Of a stretch of DNA of 64,000 nucleotides, positions 56,385 through 64,000 are shown one piece after another (position 1 is the stretch's first letter; each line of letters starts with the position of its first letter). The notes beneath the pieces are model-generated. The model was given only the letters and a program-made list of their open reading frames with translations. It had not been told where the DNA came from and did not search any database. The stretch is from Myrica gale (taxonomy: Eukaryota; Streptophyta; Magnoliopsida; Fagales; Myricaceae): the NCBI GenBank assembly GCA_963930655.1, contig OZ005601.1:24366921-24430920 (forward strand). The letters are read 5' to 3'. Made by a program: the position numbers and the translations under genes.

Positions 56385-57060
56385 TTTTTTTTTCTAAGCA
56401 ACATAACAAATATATTAAAAACCGAGAAACGTACAACTAGTACAAAACGTAAAAACAACCTGAAGGCCTGCAAAAGACCTAAACGGACCTAAAGGCCCTA
56501 CCAGAGAATGGATCCATCGATCCCGAAACCAAGCCGGACTACAAAGCCGGAACCACCTACAGCCACAAGGGCCGTAATACAAACCCCAGAATCAACCGAC
56601 CACAAGGATCCACAGACAATACAACCACAAACTGACCACAAGGGCCAGAACACAATACAAACACCAACACAAACCGGCCACAAGAGCCGGAACACAACTC
56701 ACACAACACAACCACCGTACAAAACGGTGGCGGCTTCCGCAAGAAGAAGGGCGCACATCGCAGCAATCAGACTCCTTCGAACTGATAATCACGCAAAGAC
56801 CGGCTACAAGAGGGGGAGGAGGAGAGGAGGCAACGTCGGGCGACACGAAACAGATCTGACCACCAACTGGGGGGAGGCGACAGAGGCGGGAAACGGGCCA
56901 AACAAACCGACCAGAGGCGGCACGGAGCAAAAACACCGCGTGGACAGGCAGCACACGAGCACAAGGCCGCGCGTGGCCTACATGCACCGGCAAAGCACGG
57001 CCGGACCGAAGCAAAATGACCGCCTAGAGGGGGCAGAGCACGGCCGGGCAACGCAATAAG
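56385..57060 (-). mobile_element. LINE 3' end fragment
   Basis: On the minus strand, this GC-rich stretch with repeated (G/C)CGGCTCTTGTGGCCGG-like words ends GTTTTTAATATATTTGTTATG followed by TTGCTTAG and a run of A (plus strand T at about 56384-56394). That is the usual terminal structure of plant LINEs. Long open frames on both strands are compositional. No RT domain remains. Confidence 0.55.
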
Positions 57061-57149
57061 ATAAAAGATCCCCTTATTTTATAGAATAATTTGAAGGAGA
57101 GAATTGAAATAAGAAGTCTGTAATCCTCATAAAAGCTTGATATAATTGG

Positions 57150-57720
57150 ATGCACCTGAGGTTGCAAGATTTTAAATCTGTATGTGAGTATAATTTTGCA
57201 TTGTTCAAAATTACTTCACAGTTAATCTTGTGTGGAGAAAATGTCACTGAAGAAGACATGTTGGAGAAAACATTCACTACTTTTCATGTCTTGAATATGC
57301 TCCTGCAGCAGCAATATCGAGAGCGAAAATTCACGAAATATTTTGAACTAATTTCTTGTCTTCTTGTGACTGAACAAAATAATGAGCTTTTGATGAAAAA
57401 TCATCAGTCCCGACCAACTGCTTCTCAACCATTCTCTGAAGCGAATGGAGTCTCACTCCCTGAAGTGAATAAGACATCGTTTCAGAAAAAGAACTACAAT
57501 CGTGTTCGTGGTTCAGGAAAGAATAAAAGGGGAAAATATCACCACTAGAAGTGGAAGAGCAGTTATTCAACACTGAACCACAAGAAGTAGGGAAATGCCA
57601 AACAAGAAAAAGGAAAAGGGTTACAGAATAAACTGTCAAAAAATTATGAAAAAAATGCAATCGGTGTGGGATGATTGAGAATTGGTCTCGTACTTGTCGT
57701 ACGTCAAAACACTTGGTTAA
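57150..57720 (+). pseudogene. copia gag remnant with altered zinc knuckle
   Basis: The 132-residue frame contains EYNFALFKITSQLILCGENV, MLEKTFTTFHVLNMLLQQQY and FELISCLLVTEQNNELLMKN, the UBN2-type gag of copia elements. A stop at 57546 and a frameshift separate it from a knuckle at about 57660 reading CNRCGMIENWSRTC, where the usual His of CCHC is replaced by Asn. Confidence 0.82.
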
Positions 57721-58499
57721 TCTGTACCTAGCCTCTCTGTATGGGAAAGGAAAATAAACAAATTTTGTTGATCATAAAAACTTTCTTGATAGTTTTGACG
57801 GAGTTAATGTTGATGTTTCAAATTTCTTTGAAGATCTTACTGGAAAAAATTGATCATTTGATTGGCGATGGAAATATTCTCATATATTAATGTATTTTCT
57901 TTATGAAGAAATAAAATGTTAGAACTTTACGAAAAATGTTGGAATAAATTAATGTATTCTCTTCATGATGAATATAAATGTTATAACTTTCTTTTCATAT
58001 TCTTATGTGTTAGTGATGATTAATATATATATTGTATATCTGTGAAGCAACGTTGATTCATCTAATGCATTGATTCACTCCAAGATGGTCGATGATGATT
58101 TTTGTCGGGCAAACAGCGCAACAACGCATACAATCTTGAAAGAGAAAAAATATTTTCAATACTTAACATTATCTATTGCATGTGTCAACACTATAACAAG
58201 TTCTGCAAATTTGATTGAAGGCTTTGGAAGAGCCTATACTATGCTCCCTGAAGGAACAAATTTGTGTATTGACGAAACATTATATTCTTCTAAATCTAGA
58301 AGAAATTTACTCAGTTTTAAGGATATACGTCTCAATATTATCACATTGAAACTAATAATAAAGGCAGTGAAGAATTCCTATATATTACCTCTAGAGTATT
58401 GGGCCAGAAGCTCATACTGGAAAAACTGTCTCCTTTATCTTTCTGATTATATTATATGACCATAAGAATAGTTGAATCAAATATTGTAATGCACCATAA

Positions 58500-59400
58500 G
58501 TGCTCTAATCCAAAGACATTTATGCTTTGACATGATCTACTTGGACATCCAGAATCTAAAATGATACGTCGAATTATTAAGAACTGATTATTTTACCAAT
58601 TGATTATTCTTGTAGTTCATGTTCTCAAGGAAAATTTATTATTAAACCATTTCTCTCAAAGGTAGTTGTTGAGTCTCCATTTTTACAAAGAATTCAGGGA
58701 GACATTTGTGGACCAATTCATCCCTCGTGTGGACCATTTAGATATTTCATTGTTTTAATTTATGCATATATTAGAAGGTCACATGTTTGCCTTCTTTCTA
58801 CTTGAAATGTTGCATTTGCTCGACTTCTTGCTCAAATTATTAGATTAAGAGCACAATTTCCTGATAATCCTATTAAGAGCATTCGATTAGATAATGTTGT
58901 TAAATTTTCATCTCAGGCTTTTAATAACTATTGTGTATCTATTGGAATTGATGTTGAATATTTTGTTCCTCATGTTCACGCTCAAAATGGTTTAGCTGAA
59001 TCTTTCATAAAAAGACTTCAGTTAATTGCTCAATCTTTGATTATGAGAACAAAGTTACCAGTTTCTGCTTGGGGACATACTAGTTTACATGTTGTATCAC
59101 TGATTCGGATTAGACTAACTGCTTATCATAAATATTCTTCTCTTCAACTTGCTTTTGGTCAACCTTCGAATATCTTTCATCTTCGAATTTTTGGTTTTGT
59201 TGTCTATGTTCCGATTTCACCCATTTAACGCACAAAAATGTGTCCTCAACGTAGACTTGGTATTTATGTTGGTTTTGATTCTCCATCCACTATTAGATTA
59301 TCTTGAACCATTAACTGATGATATTTTTAAAGCATGTTTTGATGACTGTCATTTTGATGAGACCATTTTTCCACCATTAGGTGGTGAAAAGTCGTTGCAT
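58500..59400 (+). pseudogene. copia integrase remnant
   Basis: The stretch contains QGDICGPIHPSCGPFRYFIV, then IKSIRLDNVVKFSSQAFNNY and HAQNGLAESFIKRLQLIAQS. It carries the first Asp of the D-D-E triad, the second within RLDN, and a Glu near AES. It is interrupted by several stops (about 58590, 58802, 59226, 59305). It then fades into the linker before RT. Confidence 0.8.
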
Positions 59401-60049
59401 GAAGCATGACGTGAGATTACTTGGAATAATTCGATGTTATCTCATTTTGATCCTCGAACCAATCAATGTGAACTTAAAGTTCAAAAAATCATTCATTTGC
59501 AAGATATTTCAAATAAATTACTAGATGTGTTTACAAATAATGAGAGGGCTGTGAAATCATACATCACAGCTGCTAATATTCCTACACAGATTAATGTTCC
59601 TGAAGAACAACAAGTAGTAAATGAATCTAATACATGCTTCAGATACAATTCCCTAGAAGCGGAAGACACAAAAGAAAGAAATTGGTGCTCCTAAAAAGAC
59701 CATTCCCACAACATAGGAAATATAATTGAAAAATTTTATCTCTTGAAGAAAAATCTCCTAGAAAATAATTTCATGAAATAGAAACTCCTGAAGAGATAGT
59801 CCCATAAGTGGCAGCTCCCGAAGAGATAACTCCCAAAGAGATAATTGTCGAAGAGATCTCAATACATTATGTAAGTACAAGGGAAATGTTCGATAGAAAC
59901 AAAATTGTTGTCGACAACATATTTTCATTCAAAATTGATTTTGACATTACCATAACTAATGATGAAATTGAATCACAATCCATCGAAGAATGTCGACATA
60001 GAAATGATTGGCCAATGTGGAAGAATCAATCAAGGCATAGTTAAGCTCT

Positions 60050-61590
60050 TTAGCCAAATGTGAAGTATTTGGAACTGTAGTCCAGACACCAGAAGATGTC
60101 ATGCCTGTTGGAAATAAGTGGGTATTTGTGCGAAAACATAATGAGAAAAATGAAGTCGTGAGATATAAAGCACGACTTGTCGCACAAGGTTTCTCACAGA
60201 GACTCAAGATTGATTATTAAGAGATTTCTCCTGTAATAGATTCAATTACGTCTAGATTTTTAATCAGCTTAGTAGTCACAAAAAGATTAGATATGCGATT
60301 AATGAATGTCGTGATTGCATACTTATATGGTTCATTAGACCAGATATATACATGAAAATCCCTGAAGGATTTAAAATGTCTGAAGTATGTAATTCTACAT
60401 CCAAAAGCATGAACTCTATCAAGTTACAAAAATCTTTGTATGGGTTAAAACAATACGGACGCATGTGGTATCATCATCTTAGTGAATTCCTCCTGAAGTA
60501 GGGATATGATAGTAATATACTTTGTCCGTGTGTTTTTATCAAGAAATCAGAATCTAGATTCGTAATAATTGCAGTATATGTTGATGATTTTAATCTTGTG
60601 GGGACTCCAACAGAGCTCACATAGACTGCAAATTGTTTAAAAAGCGAATTTGAAATGAAAGATCTTGGAAAAATTAAATTTTGTCTCGGCCTATAGCTTG
60701 AGTATTTTCCAAGTGGAATTTTTGTCCATCAATTGACATATACTAAAAAAGTCTTGAAGCACTTTTATATGGATAAAGCTTGTCTTTTGAGTACTCCAAT
60801 GGTTGTGTGATCACTGGATGTGAAGAAAAATCCATTCTGTCCTAAAGACAAAGAAGAAGAGATTCTTGGTCCTGAAGTACCATATCTCACTGCAGTTGGT
60901 GCCTTAATGTACCTTGCAAATTGCATTCGTCATGATGTAACATTTGCAGTTAGTTTTCTTGCCAGATATAGTTCTGCACCAACTCGGAGACATTGAAATG
61001 GATTAAAACAAGTATTACGTTATCTCCGAGGCACAACTGATATGAGATTATATTATCCAAAAGAATCAACTGCTTAATTGGTTGGTTTTGTATCTGCAGG
61101 CTATTTATCCGATCCACATGAAGGATGATCGCAAACTGAATATTTATTTACCTATGGAGGTACTGCCATTTCATGGAGATTCGTCAAGCAGACAATATCT
61201 GCTACCTCTATGAATCATTCTGAAATAATTGCAATTCATGAGGCAAACCGAGAATATGTTTGATTGAAATCAGTGATTCAACACATTCAAGAAAAATGTG
61301 GTCTTCGATCAATTAAAAACAGTTTGACAATTTTGTATGAAGAAAATGCCGCTTGCATCACACAAATTAGAGGGTATTACATTAAATGTGATAGAACCAA
61401 GTATATTTCACCTAAATTCTTTTATACTCATGAACTCCAAAAGAGCGGTGAAATTGATATCAAGTAGAGACATTCAAGTAACAATTTGACATATTTATTC
61501 ACCAAATCATTACCGACTCAACATTCAAGAAGATTGTGCACAACATTGGAATGTGACGTCTCAAAGATCTTTCATCGTGAAGCTAGTCGT
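60050..61590 (+). pseudogene. copia reverse transcriptase and RNase H remnant
   Basis: RT motifs are readable across frames: [20 protein letters not shown] then [11 protein letters not shown], and the catalytic YVDDFNLVGTP near 60575. RNase H follows with AVGALMYLANCIRHDVTFAV, QVLRYLRGTTDMRLYYP and TKYISPKFFYTHELQ, ending near LFTKSLPT at about 61510. Stops occur at about 60219, 60500, 60624, 60809, 60997, 61075, 61127 and 61261, so no functional enzyme can be made. Confidence 0.85.
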
Positions 61591-61824
61591 CTTTTTTGAG
61601 GGGGAATTTTCTATATTGGTACAAATTATACTCTTTTTCCTTTGCTAATGTTTTGTCCTATTGATTTTTTCTTTGCAAGGTTTTAATGAGGCAATCTTCT
61701 ACTACTCAAAGGTACATATGTATAATGTACTCTTTCTCCTTTGCCATTATTTTTTTCCTACTGATTTTTCCTTGACAAAGTTTTAACGAGTCATATTCGT
61801 TGTGTAGGGTCATTCAAGAGGGAG

Positions 61825-62086
61825 TGTTATGAATATTATAATTATTGGTTGTTATGGATGATCGTTACACATTTTTATCATCCTAACCGTTAGTTTTCCC
61901 ACCATTATGTACCATTTTAATTCCGTTTAAATTTCTTTTAATTCTATGTATTACCCTACACCTATATAAATGGGTCTTGAGATGTATTACAAAAGCAACA
62001 ATATTTATAATACATCATAGTTCCCGAAGAACTCTTTCTTATTTTGTTAGGCTTTCTAGATTGTGTTGTTATTTAGTTTTACAACA
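61825..62086 (+). repeat. 3' LTR of the copia element
   Basis: Begins TGTTATGAATATTATAATTA right after the polypurine tract and ends TTTTACAACA: TG...CA tips, 262 bp. No matching 5' LTR exists in the window. Confidence 0.75.
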
Positions 62087-62807
62087 TTAATAACTATGAT
62101 ATTCGGAAAGAAAAGTATTTTTGAATCCTTATGTACAACTTAGAAAAAAAAACCCTTATGTACTAAAGAATGAGGATATGATGGCGTTTCACTAATTTTG
62201 ATTTTGCCTACAACTCTTAATTAAGCACAAAACAAACCTGATTAAAAAAAAAGAAGCACAAAACAAACCTTCTCCTTCGTTCGTTTTGTCCGCCGCCTCC
62301 CTTCTCTCATCTCTCTCTGTCACCGTGATGATGCAATTTTGACTTGAAAAACTATGGAAACAGCTTTGTAGATGGAGACTCGAGCATCACCGCGATCGGA
62401 AGGGGCATACTTTCCTACAATTTTTGATCCTACGTCGTTCTCTTTTCTATTTCCGTTTGTTTTCGTGCAGGAGAGTTTGATTGCTAGGGAAGGTGGTGAA
62501 AGGTCGGGGTTTTTTTTAAACAAAGGTGAGTATGGATTCTTCCCTTGGTCGTTTTTTCTGTTATTTAAGCCGATTTGACGTCGAGATCAAACTCGGCTCG
62601 AGCCCGAGTCCGTGTATTCTGTAGTCGAGCCGAGTTCGAACCGTCAGTACTCGGCTCGATTACAGCCCTAATCCCCTCCAATTAGAGCTTGATCTGGGAA
62701 CCAGTTGCTCTTTCTTCTTAATATCAAAATCTAGTAAATATCCAATCCTAAAATTGTTTTCATTGACTTTGCAGTGAAAGATATCCGATAACAAGAAACC
62801 TCCTATA
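62087..62807 (+). promoter_or_regulatory. upstream region and 5' leader intron of the DPH4-like gene
   Basis: A donor AACAAAG|GTGAGT at 62525/62526 and an acceptor TTTGCAG at 62768-62774 suggest a 249-bp leader intron, with the first exon beginning somewhere around 62300 near pyrimidine-rich CTCTCATCTCTCTCTG. Only inference from consensus. The coding start follows 33 bases after the acceptor. Confidence 0.5.
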
Positions 62808-63356
62808 ATGCTTATTGGCGAGGTATCCATTATAGAAACCCACTACAATGTTCTATCTGTTAAGGAAGACGCAAGCTATGAAGAAATTCGTACAAGCTAC
62901 CGATCTGCCATCCTAAACTCCCATCCTGATAAGTTAGAGAAGATATCTGAGACATCCAACCCAGAGCATGAGTCAAGGGAAAGATTTTTGAAGGTACAAA
63001 GAGCATGGGAAGTCCTCAGCAATTTGAGTTTACGGGCAGTTTATGATAGTGAATTGCACGCATTAAGACAGGATGCTGTAGTTGCAGATGATGTCGCCTT
63101 GGAGGATATGATGGTTGAAGATGTTGGAGAAGCCTTGGAGCTCTTTTACCAGTGTCGATGTGGTGATTACTTCTCTGTTGATTCTGTAGAGTTGGGAAAT
63201 ATGGGGTATATGATGTTGAGAGGTGGGAATAAGATTTCTTTGCAGACACCAGATGCTTCGCCGGCATCTGTTGTTCTTCCTTGTGGTTCTTGTTCTTTGA
63301 AAGTTCGTCTCTTGATAAATTCGGATGTCACAGTTACAATTGCCGATCATCTTTGA
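62808..63356 (+). CDS. DPH4: DPH4-type J-domain protein with CSL zinc finger
   Basis: DPH4 (DNAJC24/JJJ3 family) is an electron-carrying J-protein for diphthamide synthesis on elongation factor 2, feeding the Dph1-Dph2 radical enzyme. One coding exon of 182 residues. The J-domain spans about 10-82, with THYNVLSVKEDASYEEIR, the HPD triad at 39-41 and FLKVQRAWEVLSN. The CSL zinc-binding part spans about 105-170, with FYQCRCGDYF (113-122; C116, C118) and VVLPCGSCSLKVR (155-167; C159, C162). Start MLIGEVSIIETHYNVLS aligns with the Arabidopsis relative. There is likely a 5' leader intron. The four zinc ligands and the HPD are all present, so the protein should be active. Confidence 0.93.
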   Translation: MLIGEVSIIETHYNVLSVKEDASYEEIRTSYRSAILNSHPDKLEKISETSNPEHESRERFLKVQRAWEVLSNLSLRAVYDSELHALRQDAVVADDVALEDMMVEDVGEALELFYQCRCGDYFSVDSVELGNMGYMMLRGGNKISLQTPDASPASVVLPCGSCSLKVRLLINSDVTVTIADHL

Positions 63357-64000
63357 TGATTGTTTTCATTGGTTTTTTTCTGCTCAATTTGATTGCTTGG
63401 TGGTCATTGAAAACTTTAAATTTGATTACAATTACTTGAACCTTGTGTCTGGATTCCATGTCTTTGGTCCTATAACTACGTCTTCTAGGTATCAGTTGGA
63501 TAAGACGCTATAGAGCCATGTATGCTCTTTCCAGAAACTTGAATTGGTTGTTGATGTTGGATGCTATAGTATGAATGATTTGTATTTTTTTGATACAGGA
63601 CATACAACATCGGTAAAAGTATAGTTGATCTGTCTAGGGACAATAGTTAGTTTCAGGTTGCCTCAGATTTGTATTAATTTTTGATACCCTCATTAGGATT
63701 GCTGAACCATGTCATGTGATGCTGCTGGTTTGATGATATCAATTTTACGCTGAATTTGGTTTGTTTACAGGGCCTTATGCCCGTCACAGCAGTGAACAGT
63801 GAACAGTGAGCTGTGTGAGATGAGTTCAATGAGACTCGTCTGATACAGAGAAAATGTGGAAGTCAAGCTGCCAATAAGTGTTCTGAGTTATCCCATGGCA
63901 TCAATTGTCTGGGCATGTGATTTAGTGTTAGCGGATAGGCATGCCAAGCAAGCTAAACTGGCTTTGCGTTTTTTGGACTAATCCCAACAGCTTGTGGGTG
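63357..64000. other. 3' region of the DPH4-like gene, no further gene
   Basis: Probable 3' untranslated region at first, then unassigned sequence to the window edge. A small GTGAACAGTGAACAGTGAG repeat lies at about 63792. No coding frame is supported. Confidence 0.45.

Larger units (their letters stand above)
57080..62086 (+). mobile_element. decayed Ty1/copia element, 5' end missing
   Basis: Plus-strand order: gag (57150-57548), zinc knuckle (about 57655-57700), integrase (about 58500-59230), reverse transcriptase (about 60050-60660), RNase H (about 60870-61560), a 3' untranslated part with two ~130-bp imperfect repeats (61610-61810), polypurine tract AAGAGGGAG (61816-61824), 3' LTR (61825-62086). 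That integrase precedes RT is diagnostic for copia. Many stop codons and frameshifts break every domain. The 5' LTR and primer site are absent; the upstream DNA is a LINE end and a tandem repeat instead. Confidence 0.9.

Noticed and set aside
56508..57059. 183-residue plus-strand ORF and overlapping minus-strand Cys/Val-rich ORFs
   Set aside because: GC-rich LINE 3' region; both strands are open and neither shows a known domain.
1..64000. CRISPR arrays, bacterial operons, ribosome binding sites or prophage
   Set aside because: Spliced plant genes and plant transposons throughout; the short tandem repeats lack the spacer structure of CRISPR.

Overview
This is nuclear DNA of a flowering plant, most likely a eudicot. 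It is AT-rich, and it holds seven multi-domain eukaryotic genes with GT-AG introns and plant-specific families (BKI1, a PP2C with a C-terminal Cys-pair tail, a DUF829/TMEM53-like protein). Large amounts of typical plant transposons lie between them: Ty3/gypsy Athila-type, Ty1/copia, LINE, Mutator-like and Tourist-like elements. Nothing in the sequence identifies the species.

Layout. 1-2027: debris including two exons of a coatomer zeta gene that break off into foreign sequence. 2028-11589: an Athila-type LTR retrotransposon on the minus strand, full length but decayed, with a Tourist-like MITE inside it. 14557-15504: a BKI1 gene (brassinosteroid receptor inhibitor), minus. 19949-25768: a nine-exon PP2C phosphatase, minus, with a MITE in intron 4. 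29003-36360: a nest of transposons. A Mutator-type foldback element is split by a large LTR-type element, which itself contains a Pack-MULE and another Mutator-type MITE. 37490-40776: a DUF829/TMEM53-like alpha/beta hydrolase, minus. 42259-44544: ORC2, minus. 45367-48125: a gutted gypsy element with a second insertion in its LTR. 50891-54823: a single-pass membrane protein with a Cys-rich PAN/apple-like domain, plus. 55316-62086: LINE fragments and a decayed copia element, plus strand. 62808-63356: a DPH4-type J-protein, plus.

The most notable discovery is inside the Pack-MULE at 31125-34225 (long terminal inverted repeats, exact 9-bp duplication TTAGTTTTA). It carries what reads as a complete four-exon mitochondrial pyruvate carrier 1 (MPC1) gene: start and stop codons, GT-AG introns, phases that agree, 107 residues and no interruption. 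Beside it is one exon of a CONSTANS-like CCT domain. Intact introns show that genomic DNA was captured, not a processed transcript. Whether this copy is expressed or under selection cannot be told from the sequence.

The genes do not form a functional cluster. They cover independent jobs: hormone signalling, dephosphorylation, DNA replication licensing, diphthamide synthesis and a putative hydrolase. Exon coordinates were assigned by eye from splice consensus, reading phase and remembered family sequences. The exon sums were checked to be divisible by three for every spliced gene.
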